This document shows, in pieces, positions 1-8,103 of a stretch of DNA of 64,000 nucleotides. Where the stretch lies: contig NZ_AP018664.1 of NCBI RefSeq assembly GCF_003967075.1, forward strand, positions 1,240,001-1,304,000. Reading direction: 5' to 3'. The translations under genes were made by a program, and so were the position numbers. How positions within the stretch are numbered: position 1 is the stretch's first letter; every line of letters starts with the position of its first letter. Source of the DNA: Sphingobium amiense. GTDB taxonomy: Bacteria > Pseudomonadota > Alphaproteobacteria > Sphingomonadales > Sphingomonadaceae. The notes beneath the pieces were generated by a model. The model was not told the DNA's origin. It did no database searches and worked only from the letters and a program-made list of their open reading frames with translations.

Positions 1-1
1 G

Positions 2-1372
2 GAAGCGCTCGATGCCGCGATCGCCGAGAATGACGACCGTGACGATCCGTCGGAGACCGAGCAGGCCGATGCCGCCGTCCGCTACCTCGCGGCATGCAAC
101 GGCGACCGCGCCGAGGCCGCACGGCGACTGGCCTGGTCCCGCGCCAAGCTTGATCGCCGCCTGGCGCTCGCTGAACTCACCGACGCCGCTAAGACCGCCC
201 TCGATGAGCGCCGGATCAAGGTTGGTCACGCCGAACTGCTCGCCGTCATCCCCAAGGACAAGCAGGACACGGCCCTCGACACGATCCTGCGCCTGAATCT
301 TGACGTGAACGATACGCGCAAGGAACTGATGCGCATCACGCATAGCCTCGCGAGCGCCTGTTTCGACAAGACCGAGTGCGCCACCTGTCCGTTCAACTCG
401 GCGGCGCAGCAAGTCCTTTTCGAAACCCATGTCGATGATGGCCATTGCACCAATCCGGGATGCTTCAAGCTCAAGACCGAAGCCGCCGAGGTGATCCGTT
501 TCGAGGAAGAGGAGCGCGCCGCGAAGGCGGCCAGGAGAGCGATGCCTCCTGCTGCCGATGATGCCGACGCTGATGCGCAGGACGATGTCACCGTCGAACC
601 CGCGCCATCGATGGATCTCCAGCCGCAGCCGGAACGCGGCGCCATATCATCCAGTGCTGTCGAAAACCGCGAGCCTCCCCCGCCACGCACTGCCGAGACC
701 GTGCCGGCCGCGTCGACGGCGCATAAGCCGACCGTCACGGCCAGGTCGATCGCGACCCGAACCGCCGAGCTTCGCGAGGCGACATGGCGAACCGCGCTTG
801 CCCGTGCGCTCGCGGGCAATGCTGTCCACGCCCGGACCACGATCCTTGTGGCGGCGATGTCGGGCACGCTTTCGCAGATCAAGCCCGACACGCTGACGTC
901 CCGCGCTGGCATCCTCGTCGGCGCCTCGTTCCCGGACCTCGACTTCAAGGGCAAGATCGCGGAAATCCGGGCGCTTGCCGATGCGCGGGCCGCCAATGTG
1001 CTGGCCGTCATCGGCGGCGCTTACGCCAAGGATGTGCTCAGCTTCGATCATGTCGCGGACCTTGCGAGAGTGTTCGAGGTCGACTTGCGCGAGACGTGGC
1101 AGGTCGATCAGACCTTTCTCGAGCGCTACACAAAGGAAGAGCTCAAGTTCATCGCCCAGGAATGCGGCCTGATCGCGCATGTCGGCGAGAAACGGTTCGC
1201 CAAGCTGCTCGCATCGAAAAAGACCGAGCTTGTCACCAGCATGCTCAATCGCATCGGGTTCGATTGGGCGGGACGTCTGCCGGGCTGCATGACGCTCGAT
1301 GGCGCCTATGGACCGCCCCCGGATCGTGCTGCCCAGCCGGCCGACGCTCCCATCTCGCAAATCGCCGCCTGA
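2..1372 (+). CDS. PRTRC system ParB family protein (5' end outside window)
   Basis: The frame is open from base 2 and runs to a TGA at 1370-1372, so the gene starts left of the window; the ATG at 305 is internal because clearly coding sequence precedes it. The visible part begins in a helical segment typical of the end of a ParB/Spo0J DNA-binding core. It continues with a cysteine cluster (ECATCPFNS, then CTNPGCFKLKTEA) characteristic of the ParB-related protein of the PRTRC cassette. A low-complexity Pro/Ala linker and a helical C-terminal domain follow. It heads the cassette and is followed within 40 bases by the protein E gene. Role inferred: DNA binding linked to maintenance of the element. 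The N-terminal nuclease/CTPase-like half cannot be assessed here. Confidence 0.85.
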   Translation, partial: EALDAAIAENDDRDDPSETEQADAAVRYLAACNGDRAEAARRLAWSRAKLDRRLALAELTDAAKTALDERRIKVGHAELLAVIPKDKQDTALDTILRLNLDVNDTRKELMRITHSLASACFDKTECATCPFNSAAQQVLFETHVDDGHCTNPGCFKLKTEAAEVIRFEEEERAAKAARRAMPPAADDADADAQDDVTVEPAPSMDLQPQPERGAISSSAVENREPPPPRTAETVPAASTAHKPTVTARSIATRTAELREATWRTALARALAGNAVHARTTILVAAMSGTLSQIKPDTLTSRAGILVGASFPDLDFKGKIAEIRALADARAANVLAVIGGAYAKDVLSFDHVADLARVFEVDLRETWQVDQTFLERYTKEELKFIAQECGLIAHVGEKRFAKLLASKKTELVTSMLNRIGFDWAGRLPGCMTLDGAYGPPPDRAAQPADAPISQIAA

Positions 1373-1409
1373 CCGACACCCTCACCCTTCCAGACAAGGA
1401 CCAACGCCC

Positions 1410-1847
1410 ATGTTGATTGCCAACCTGCTGCCGCTTCTCGCCAACTATTCGCTCGGTTTCGATCTTGTCGCCGGCCCCGACGATACCGTCACGCTGACCG
1501 TCATTCCCCGCAAGGCGGAAGGCGCGAAGCACGGTCTCGAATCCGGCGAGACCCGCCCGATCTCGATCACCGCAACCGCCGTGGAGATCGATGCGGAACT
1601 TGGCCGTGGATCGGACGGCGCACTCGGCCAGCTCATCGCTACGCGCAAGACCCTTGCCGACCAGATCGCCGATCAGCGCCAGGCGGCCGAGGACGCAAGG
1701 ATCGCCGCAGCGGAGGCCGCGAAGGCCAAGGCCGCCACGAAGGCCGCGACAGCAAAGACGACGGTGCCTGTGAGTCCTCCGAAGCTCCAGCACGCGGTCA
1801 CCCCGCCGGTCGACGCCAAACCGGACCAACCCGCCACCTTGTTCTGA
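1410..1847 (+). CDS. PRTRC system protein E
   Basis: A 145-residue protein. The frame is open further upstream, but the ATG at 1410 is chosen because an AAGGA SD lies 9 bases before it and the upstream part overlaps the ParB gene. The N-terminal half (MLIANLLPLLANYSLGFDL) resembles the start of PRTRC protein E. It is followed by an Ala/Lys-rich helical stretch at about residues 85-115 that may form a coiled coil, and a Pro-rich tail ending in PATLF. Its position between ParB and protein C matches the usual cassette order. Molecular function is unknown; no catalytic motif is visible. Confidence 0.8.
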   Translation: MLIANLLPLLANYSLGFDLVAGPDDTVTLTVIPRKAEGAKHGLESGETRPISITATAVEIDAELGRGSDGALGQLIATRKTLADQIADQRQAAEDARIAAAEAAKAKAATKAATAKTTVPVSPPKLQHAVTPPVDAKPDQPATLF

Positions 1848-1896
1848 CCGGACTCCGCTCAAATCTCGCCACGACCCAAGCCGGGAGTTTTACCTC

Positions 1897-2103
1897 ATGC
1901 AGATCAACCATCTCACCCGCGCGTACCGCTATGACGGCATCGACCTTCCGGTTCCGCCGCATCTCGCCAACGATCCCGACGGTCTGCGTGCCTACCATGC
2001 CACGCTCTACCCCGCGGTTCTCAACGCCGAGATGGTCGACGCCGGCGTGTCGGGCGGCGCTCACGTCACCGAATACCGGCGCGCCGTCGGCACCAAGGGC
2101 TGA
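1897..2103 (+). CDS. PRTRC system protein C (possible ubiquitin-like protein)
   Basis: A 68-residue protein with the family pattern LTRAYRYDGIDLP at the N-terminus and a terminal VGTKG. The predicted plan is a beta hairpin, a helix (DGLRAYHATLYPAV) and two further strands, compatible with a small beta-grasp fold. It ends in glycine, as ubiquitin-like modifiers used by E1 enzymes do, and three genes with E1, E2-like and JAMM features follow it. That it is the modifier of the cassette is inference. The family assignment rests on length, terminal motifs and gene order. Confidence 0.82.
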   Translation: MQINHLTRAYRYDGIDLPVPPHLANDPDGLRAYHATLYPAVLNAEMVDAGVSGGAHVTEYRRAVGTKG

Positions 2104-2178
2104 CCGTGGCGCGCGGCAGCAGCGCGGCGATCCCGTCCGCAGTTCGTAAAACGCTCATCGAATGGATCGAGCCCGGCA

Positions 2179-3270
2179 ATGGCGACACATCCGAATTCAC
2201 CCAGCCAATCTGCAGCGAGCAAACCCAGGCGCTCCACGCGTGCATCCTTCTCGCGTCCGGGGACGGCGGGAGCAAGGCTCCCAGGCCGCTCCCGCCGCCA
2301 CCGGGCCTGCGCCTTCCACCCCTCGGCTGACCTCGCGGGGCGGGCCGTTGCACTGTCCGGCGACATTCCCGCCCTCTTCGATGCTCCACTGGCGTCCCAT
2401 CACAAGCTGATAGGCCGCTGGGCCACGTCTCGGGAAACGACGGCTAAACGCTATACTCGCGACCAGGCGCGCCAGCGCATCGAACGACTGTTCGACAAGG
2501 CGGTGCTCGACATTCTGGGCTCCGTCGAATTCGCGGACTTCAGGGTCGCGGTTCTTCACGGGAACGAAGGTTATCCGCCGGCTATCGCGGTGATCTGCGA
2601 CAGCATGGGGCAACTCGACCTCGGATGGATCGAAGACAGCGATGCGCCCATTCCCTGGCGCGCCGCAGCCTACAAGGCCCTCGACGATATGCTGGGCCGC
2701 GCCCTTCCGATCTTCGGCTACCAGGACCTCTTCGATGAAATCTCTATGTACTATTGGGACGGCGCGACCGATGATGAAACCGCGCGGCAGTGGATCGTCG
2801 AATATCAGGGCATGGATCCTGACGATATCGAGGAACTCACTCTGCCATCCAACATGGAGTCTCGCCGACCCGATTGGATGATCGCGGCAAACGCGGGGGC
2901 ATCGGCGGAACTTCCGAACGGCTTACACCGGAAACTGGAGGAACTCCGCAAGGCGTACGCCGCTCTCGGGAAACTCCGACCGGAGCGCAGCGCCTGGCAA
3001 TTCGATATCGAGATTGCCCAAGAGTATCTCCCCGGCATCGAGGAATGCTCGACATTGCCCCCGCTGACGCTCGTTCCGGTCGAGCAGTTCGCACGCGAGG
3101 TCGATGACGTCGGACGCCACGGGATGGAATACGGCTTCATGGACATCGCCGGCTTCTGCCCTTTGCCAGATTCAGTCCCGATCGACGACTGGTTCGCGTC
3201 CTTGCGTGTCGGCGCGCGGTTCCTGCTCGCCGCGCAGGACCTGATCCAGCTCGATCCAGCCAACCTTTGA
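2179..3270 (+). CDS. PRTRC system protein F
   Basis: A 363-residue product in the cassette position of protein F, between C and B. From about residue 60 it is a well-behaved mixed alpha/beta protein with acidic segments (YYWDGATDDETARQW, GMDPDDIEELTLP). The first 50 or so residues are Arg/Ser/Pro-rich and unlike the rest, so the true start may be further in. No SD clearly decides it, and a second frame is open over 2106-2330. No catalytic motif is recognised and the biochemical role is unknown. Confidence 0.75.
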   Translation: MATHPNSPSQSAASKPRRSTRASFSRPGTAGARLPGRSRRHRACAFHPSADLAGRAVALSGDIPALFDAPLASHHKLIGRWATSRETTAKRYTRDQARQRIERLFDKAVLDILGSVEFADFRVAVLHGNEGYPPAIAVICDSMGQLDLGWIEDSDAPIPWRAAAYKALDDMLGRALPIFGYQDLFDEISMYYWDGATDDETARQWIVEYQGMDPDDIEELTLPSNMESRRPDWMIAANAGASAELPNGLHRKLEELRKAYAALGKLRPERSAWQFDIEIAQEYLPGIEECSTLPPLTLVPVEQFAREVDDVGRHGMEYGFMDIAGFCPLPDSVPIDDWFASLRVGARFLLAAQDLIQLDPANL

Positions 3271-3278
3271 GGTTCCTT

Positions 3279-4109
3279 ATGTCCGACCACCGCACCCAGT
3301 TCGAAGCGACCGCCGGCGGCCTCGCGCTGACCAACGCCATTCTCCTTTACCGCAGCCAGCCGATCCGCAACGCCAGTCCCTATGCCACCGCTCGCGCGGG
3401 CGCCGCCGCATTCGCCAGCATCCATGCGATCGAGCATGACGATGAGGGAAAGCCGATCATCGGCGCGGGCACATCGCTGTCGCGCGCGCATCTGCGTCAA
3501 TGGACCGAGGCCCTGGGCCGGACCGCTCTTCCCGAATTCCTGCCTGACAATGTGCTGGTCGCTCATCCCGACATGCTCGCATGGTGGATCCCGACCCAGG
3601 TTCGCCCGGCCTATTTCGCTCTCACGGATCCGCCCGCCGGCCTGCAGGTGCTCGCCGCGCGAACCACTATGCCGGTCCCGTATCCGCCGCATCTGTTCAT
3701 CGCGACCCGATCGGGGTTCGGCGTTTACGCCTTGCCGGCAAACGAACGCCCCGGCATCGATACCCCGGTGCTGCACTCGCCGGTGCTCAATGTCTATCTC
3801 GACGGGCAACTTTGCTGGGGCAACATTCCGAAGCCAAAAACGCTGACGACAGCCTCCATCCCGGAATTCGAGCGCGGGGTGTTCGATAGCTGGTCCACCC
3901 ACCCCAATCCCGGACAGGAACTGACCATCACCGGCAAAGGTGGTCTGGTTCGGCTCTGGGACGACCTCGCCGCGCGCAAGGCGAAGCGCTTTCCGGTCAG
4001 GCGTCTCAGGCCATTCGATCCCGGTCGGACACGACAGGCCTCCCGGCGAGCAACCCGGACCGATCCGATGACTCTCGGAAAGCTCATTGCGAGAGGGGCG
4101 AACCAATGA
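3279..4109 (+). CDS. PRTRC system protein B, E2-like
   Basis: A 276-residue protein. The ATG at 3279 is preferred over an upstream in-frame TTG at 3267 because GAGG lies 6 bases before it. The centre reads HSPVLNVYLDGQLCWGNI (Cys179). This resembles the active-site region of ubiquitin-conjugating E2 enzymes and bacterial E2-like proteins, where a strand and an Asp-Gly turn precede the thioester cysteine. The next gene, protein A, starts inside its stop codon (ATGA), so the two are translationally coupled. The E2-like role follows published comparative work on ThiF-JAB operons as I remember it plus this motif, and is unproven. Confidence 0.82.
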   Translation: MSDHRTQFEATAGGLALTNAILLYRSQPIRNASPYATARAGAAAFASIHAIEHDDEGKPIIGAGTSLSRAHLRQWTEALGRTALPEFLPDNVLVAHPDMLAWWIPTQVRPAYFALTDPPAGLQVLAARTTMPVPYPPHLFIATRSGFGVYALPANERPGIDTPVLHSPVLNVYLDGQLCWGNIPKPKTLTTASIPEFERGVFDSWSTHPNPGQELTITGKGGLVRLWDDLAARKAKRFPVRRLRPFDPGRTRQASRRATRTDPMTLGKLIARGANQ

Positions 4110-4765
4110 CCGTGCTTGCTGACGATCCCACTGCGGCCGCGGTCCTTGCCGCCGTGCCCTGTTATCCGGTTCCGCCGCAGGGGCGATCGCCGGCCCTCGA
4201 CGCGCTGCGCGCTGCCCGCGCCGGGCGCGGCCTTGCGATCGGGATAGACGGCGTCATGCTCGTCCTGCGCCGGCCCTGGCTGGAACTCGATTTCCCGATC
4301 ACGACGCCGCTTTCCCTCCACGTGCCCTATGGCAGCACGGGCGCCTGCCGCGCCGAACTGCGCTGCGGGCTCATTCCACGCGAGCATCTCGATCATATTC
4401 TCGATCATTTTCGCGCAGCCTTGCCCAATGAAGCCGCGGCGTTTGTTCTCTGGAACGAAGCGACCCGGGAATTCGCAGTGGAGTTTCCGGTCATCGACGA
4501 AGCCACGCCCTCGCGCCTCGTCTACCGCACGCCGGTCCCGCAGCCCGATTGGCATGTCCTCTGCGATTTTCACAGCCACGGGGTCGGTCCCGCCTTCTTC
4601 AGCACCACCGACGATGCCGATGACGCCCATGCGACGAAGATCGCGATCGTCGTCGGCTGGCTCGGTGACCCCGGCGGCCCGGTGATGCTCGCGCGCCTTT
4701 GCGCCGACGGCATGTTCCTGCCGTTACCACGGAGCCCGTTTTCAGGAGACCGTCATGCCGACTGA
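4106..4765 (+). CDS. PRTRC system protein A, JAMM/JAB metalloprotease
   Basis: A 219-residue protein with a complete JAMM signature near the C-terminus: His156-Ser-His158, seven residues, Ser166, two residues, Asp169. An upstream glutamate in the strand FVLWNEATREFAVEF may be the fourth ligand. JAMM proteins are zinc isopeptidases that remove ubiquitin-like modifiers, so this is the probable deconjugating or processing enzyme of the cassette. The ATG overlaps the protein B stop, and its own end overlaps the ThiF gene by 11 bases. Confidence 0.88.
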   Translation: MTVLADDPTAAAVLAAVPCYPVPPQGRSPALDALRAARAGRGLAIGIDGVMLVLRRPWLELDFPITTPLSLHVPYGSTGACRAELRCGLIPREHLDHILDHFRAALPNEAAAFVLWNEATREFAVEFPVIDEATPSRLVYRTPVPQPDWHVLCDFHSHGVGPAFFSTTDDADDAHATKIAIVVGWLGDPGGPVMLARLCADGMFLPLPRSPFSGDRHAD

Positions 4766-5513
4766 CCTCACGGATCGTCATTATCTGCCCGCCGGGTTCG
4801 ATAATCGCACGATCAACATCCTGCTGGTCGGTTGCGGCGGAAACGGCGGGCAGATGCTGATGGGACTCGCCTCGCTCGACACCGCGCTGCGCGCGATCTC
4901 CTCGCGATCGCTGCATGTCGCCGTGATTGACGACGACATCGTGACCGAAGCCAATCTCGGCAGGCAGCCATATTACCGGGGCGACGTCGGCAGTTCCAAG
5001 GCCCGCACGCTCACCGAACGGATCAACCTCGCACACGGCCTGGCCTGGCAGGCAGTGCACGGCCGCGCCCCTGAAGCCATTAGTATGGATGGCGCCGACA
5101 TCGTCATCACCTGTGTCGACACGGCATCGGCCCGCCGCGCGATCGGTGCCGCGCTCGCCGAATGCGGGACCGTTCCCGCCTATTGGATGGATCTCGGCAA
5201 TCGCGCGAGCGACGGGCAATACCTCATAGGCTCCCCGGAGCACCGTTCCAACAAGCACCGCCATCGCCTGCCGACCGTGCTCGAATATTTTCCCGAACTC
5301 GCCGACGAAAACCTGCCCGACGACGATGCCCCTTCCTGCTCGGTCGCCGAAGCGCTTGAACGCCAGTCGCTGTTCGTCAACCGCGTCGTTGCGAGCCATG
5401 CCCTGGCGTTGTTGTTCGACCTTCTCGGACGCGGCTCCATCGGTCACGCCGGCGCATTCCTCAACCTCGCCAGCGGTCAGGCCGTCCCGATCCCGTTGCC
5501 GCGCGGCGACTGA
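4755..5513 (+). CDS. PRTRC system ThiF family protein (E1-like)
   Basis: A 252-residue Rossmann protein of the ThiF/MoeB/HesA/E1 superfamily. Visible are the nucleotide loop LLVGCGGNGG (Gly26-Gly32), an acidic strand followed by NLGRQPYY, and a second strand ADIVITCVD. Cys195 in PSCSVAEALERQ is placed like the E1 catalytic cysteine. It lacks the paired zinc cysteines found in many MoeB/ThiF proteins. It would adenylate the C-terminus of a ubiquitin-like protein, possibly protein C. It is the last gene of the cassette, followed by a 112-base gap. Confidence 0.9.
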   Translation: MPTDLTDRHYLPAGFDNRTINILLVGCGGNGGQMLMGLASLDTALRAISSRSLHVAVIDDDIVTEANLGRQPYYRGDVGSSKARTLTERINLAHGLAWQAVHGRAPEAISMDGADIVITCVDTASARRAIGAALAECGTVPAYWMDLGNRASDGQYLIGSPEHRSNKHRHRLPTVLEYFPELADENLPDDDAPSCSVAEALERQSLFVNRVVASHALALLFDLLGRGSIGHAGAFLNLASGQAVPIPLPRGD

Positions 5514-5625
5514 ACCTACCCGCATCACCCCGTGTCAGTCGGCCTGCACCGGCCGGAACCGCACGCCAGTCCGGCGGAGCGGCGGGAGAATCGCGCCTTC
5601 GCAAATTCACACAAGGAGACCAAAC

Positions 5626-5901
5626 ATGGCGTCACTTTCCCAGAGGGGCTGGACCCTTCATTATACCATTGGCCGGGTGCTGGCCGCCAAGGTCAGGCCG
5701 GGGGATATCGTCCCCATGCCGGGTGGGGCCAACGATTTGATGGTGCTCGGCGGACGCGCCCCGCAGCGTGCCAACGACCGCGGCAGCGTGTTCGTGCGCG
5801 ATCCCCTCGCTGAGACCAGTGATTGCATGGAAATGCCGCTCCGGGCGCTCGGAATGGTTTGGATCAGCGACGCCGGTGGCTGGTCGGAGCTCCCGGCATG
5901 A
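5626..5901 (+). CDS. hypothetical protein, 91 aa
   Basis: The start at 5626 follows a good SD (AAGGAG at 5613-5618). The product is small and beta-rich, with a Gly/Pro turn (GDIVPMPGG) and a C-terminal MVWISDAGGWSELPA. No family is recognised. It is coupled to the next gene, whose ATG overlaps its stop codon. The 112 bases between the PRTRC cassette and this gene hold no evident feature beyond the SD. Confidence 0.7.
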   Translation: MASLSQRGWTLHYTIGRVLAAKVRPGDIVPMPGGANDLMVLGGRAPQRANDRGSVFVRDPLAETSDCMEMPLRALGMVWISDAGGWSELPA

Positions 5902-6182
5902 GAGGGTTTCATGTCCATGTCTATACGACGATCAGAGTCAAGGTCGCGGTGACCGCCGATGATCATGCGGACGCCATGCGGCAGGCTGACGCGATCGTCG
6001 GACGCGGGATATTCCCCGTTCGTCTCCTTCCGAACGCCGCTGGTGTGCTGGAGGCGGAGCCGGCTGAAGAGGTCACCGGCTATCTGGTCGATGAAACCGA
6101 CGATCCCGAATTCGAGAACAGCTGCTCTTACGATGCCGAATACCGGCCTTGCGGCGCGGGCGACAGTCCGGGCTGCGCCTAG
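5898..6182 (+). CDS. hypothetical protein, 94 aa
   Basis: The ATG at 5898 overlaps the preceding stop codon (ATGA), which fixes the start. The sequence begins with alternating strand residues (FHVHVYTTIRVKVAVTADD), then a helix (ADAMRQADAIV), and ends in an acidic segment with three cysteines. The beta-alpha-beta layout suggests a compact single domain. Function unknown; likely co-translated with the preceding gene. Confidence 0.68.
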   Translation: MRGFHVHVYTTIRVKVAVTADDHADAMRQADAIVGRGIFPVRLLPNAAGVLEAEPAEEVTGYLVDETDDPEFENSCSYDAEYRPCGAGDSPGCA

Positions 6183-6183
6183 A

Positions 6184-6242
6184 AAGGGGGAGAGGGAACA
6201 GGGGAGGGTGCTCCGCATGATGGAGCAGTCTGGAGAATCCCC
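6184..6242 (+). promoter_or_regulatory. G-rich purine leader with hairpin (copy 1)
   Basis: A G/A tract at 6185-6208 is followed by a perfect 6-bp hairpin (TGCTCC at 6209-6214, GGAGCA at 6222-6227, 7-base loop), then GGAG 8 bases before the ATG at 6243. The same order (G-rich tract, small stem, SD, ATG) recurs before seven other genes in or next to this region with little shared primary sequence, which suggests a common post-transcriptional element. Confidence 0.5.
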
Positions 6243-6722
6243 ATGCAAATCGAACTACGGCGTATCTCCTACAGCGCCGCGCTATCGCAGGAAACCGCGG
6301 CTTTCTCGGCGGAAGTCTGGATCGAAGGCGAACTCGCCTTTCATGCCCGAAACCAGGGAACGGGCGGAGCGGACTTCTATCACCAGGTTGGCCGGTGGAC
6401 CGTGGCCGAGGTCGATGCCTGGCTCAAGGCCAACCGGCCGGTGCGCACCCTGGATGAAAATCTCGGCTGCGACCATGATCTCGAGATCGAGGTAGCCGAC
6501 CTTCTCGCGCGCGAACTCGAGTCCCGGCGCCTAAAGCGCCTTTTACGCACCAACATCGTCACGATCGAAAACGATCAAATCCTGCAATATCCGCTGCGCA
6601 AGCGGCCGCTCGCGATCGTCGCCCGCGCCGTGTGCGCCACCAATCCCGCCGCGGTCATCGTCAACGACGCCGGCGACGCGGTGTTCGCGCGCGCGCTCGA
6701 CCTGCTTCTCGCCAGCCGCTGA
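6243..6722 (+). CDS. hypothetical protein, 159 aa
   Basis: Starts with MQIELRRISYS. It contains a strand-rich N-terminal half (TAAFSAEVWIEGELAFHARN), a helix around VAEVDAWLKANRPV, and a C-terminal part with a Rossmann-like strand (RPLAIVARAV). No family recognised. It follows leader copy 1 and is separated by 21 bases from the next gene, so the two probably share a transcript. Confidence 0.7.
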   Translation: MQIELRRISYSAALSQETAAFSAEVWIEGELAFHARNQGTGGADFYHQVGRWTVAEVDAWLKANRPVRTLDENLGCDHDLEIEVADLLARELESRRLKRLLRTNIVTIENDQILQYPLRKRPLAIVARAVCATNPAAVIVNDAGDAVFARALDLLLASR

Positions 6723-6743
6723 CATTCCAGGCCGGAGATCGTC

Positions 6744-7982
6744 ATGACCGACAGTTTCGATCCCGCCGATGCGGGATGCTGGATGGCGCGCGGCCGTCCG
6801 GCTCATCACGCCCATGCGTTGGCCGATGCCTGGCGCCGTTTCCCCGACCTGCCGAACGATGCGCCCCTCGACGCCCGCATGGCGCGTTCCCGCGAGCGGG
6901 TTCAGGCGCTTCGTCCCCTCAACGAAGCGATCGCCCAGGAAACCGAGCGCCAGCGCGTGGCCGCGAACTTTGCCTGCATCGAGCGCCAGATCGCCCAGGG
7001 CAGCACCGACAGCCGAAACCCCGCGATCCTCCACGGCCGTGACGTCCATGGCTATGGCTGGGATGCTGCCGTCGCCTACGCCGACGGACTCTACGCTGCC
7101 CGGGCGGGATGGGAATCCAGGCCGCCGTCGCCGCCACGACCGGGGGATCCCGATGTCCGACGACCTGCCTACCGCCACGGATTTCTGGATGGCGGCGGCC
7201 AACCAGACGACATTTTCGACGTCGCCCGTCGAGCTTTCGCTGCCACACCCTCCGAGCCCAATCGCACCGAGAATGCGCAGCCGGGACGGCCGCTCCCCAG
7301 CGAGTGGTCGCACCCCACCGACGTCCCGGCACCGGCATCCTGGCATCGCCGCGTCCTTCTGCTCGGCGCGACTGAACTCGCGACGGGCACAATCGGCATC
7401 CTGGCCATGCTACGCGAACGACCCGGACACGAAGCTATCGCGCTTTATGCCGTTAGCGCCGAAACCGGGCTCCGCCCCTTTTCGCTCTCGTCCGGGCCTA
7501 CGCCTGCCGACGCGACGGTGACGCGCCAGACTCTGCGCCAAGGCGACTATTCCGATATTCTCGTCGTCGTGGACCCCACTGAACTCGAACGGCTCGATGC
7601 GGACGCCGATATCCTCCCGCTCACCCGAACAATGGAGCGCACGCGCAATTCGGCGCTGCAACAGCGAGCCCAGTTCCGCCTCTGGCTCGCACGAGGCCGA
7701 GCGCCCGGCGATCAATTTGCCGGTGGCCATATCCGCTGGAGCAAGATGGCCGCCGGGCTGTCGGGCCGCCTCGGGGATTTCACCGCGCGCTATGCCGGTC
7801 CGGCGCGGCCCCGCGGCCACCGGATCATCGTCGAGGACATGAGCGGCAGGTTGGCGCTCGGATACCGCACGCCGCTCGGCCGCGAACTCCAGCCCGAGAT
7901 CGTGATCGGCAACAAGGCGCATGCCCGGACCGCGATAGCCGATCTGCTGCGCCAATATGCCGCGTCGCTTCGTCTCGGCTGA
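6744..7982 (+). CDS. hypothetical protein, 412 aa
   Basis: The start at 6744 is preceded by a GGAG. Two halves are visible: an N-terminal helical part (to about residue 130, including HGYGWDAAVAYADGLYAARAG) and a C-terminal alpha/beta domain beginning near residue 195 (RVLLLGATELATGTIGILAM), joined by a Pro/Arg-rich linker. The second half has a Rossmann-like first strand but no nucleotide-binding glycine motif I can assign. It stands alone before the large helicase gene. Function unknown. Confidence 0.7.
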   Translation: MTDSFDPADAGCWMARGRPAHHAHALADAWRRFPDLPNDAPLDARMARSRERVQALRPLNEAIAQETERQRVAANFACIERQIAQGSTDSRNPAILHGRDVHGYGWDAAVAYADGLYAARAGWESRPPSPPRPGDPDVRRPAYRHGFLDGGGQPDDIFDVARRAFAATPSEPNRTENAQPGRPLPSEWSHPTDVPAPASWHRRVLLLGATELATGTIGILAMLRERPGHEAIALYAVSAETGLRPFSLSSGPTPADATVTRQTLRQGDYSDILVVVDPTELERLDADADILPLTRTMERTRNSALQQRAQFRLWLARGRAPGDQFAGGHIRWSKMAAGLSGRLGDFTARYAGPARPRGHRIIVEDMSGRLALGYRTPLGRELQPEIVIGNKAHARTAIADLLRQYAASLRLG

Positions 7983-8103
7983 CCTGACGCCTGAAACGAC
8001 GCCCGACCCGGGGCTTCCCATCACGCCCTGATCCCCGACCAGCCCGACACGCTTGTGGGCCGCCGCGCTGCGCCCGCGAACCCACCAAAAAAGGAAGCAT
8101 TCC

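Noticed and set aside
2106..2330. 74-codon frame at the start of the PRTRC F region
   Set aside because: It ends early and runs into Pro-rich sequence; the F frame is the conserved one, although the exact F start stays uncertain.
2805..4106. Long antisense reading frame (433 codons) opposite the PRTRC B and F genes; similar frames opposite the relaxase (42424-45534) and ppsA (48331-49926)
   Set aside because: They mirror strong coding sequence in GC-rich DNA, lack SD sites and show no family patterns.
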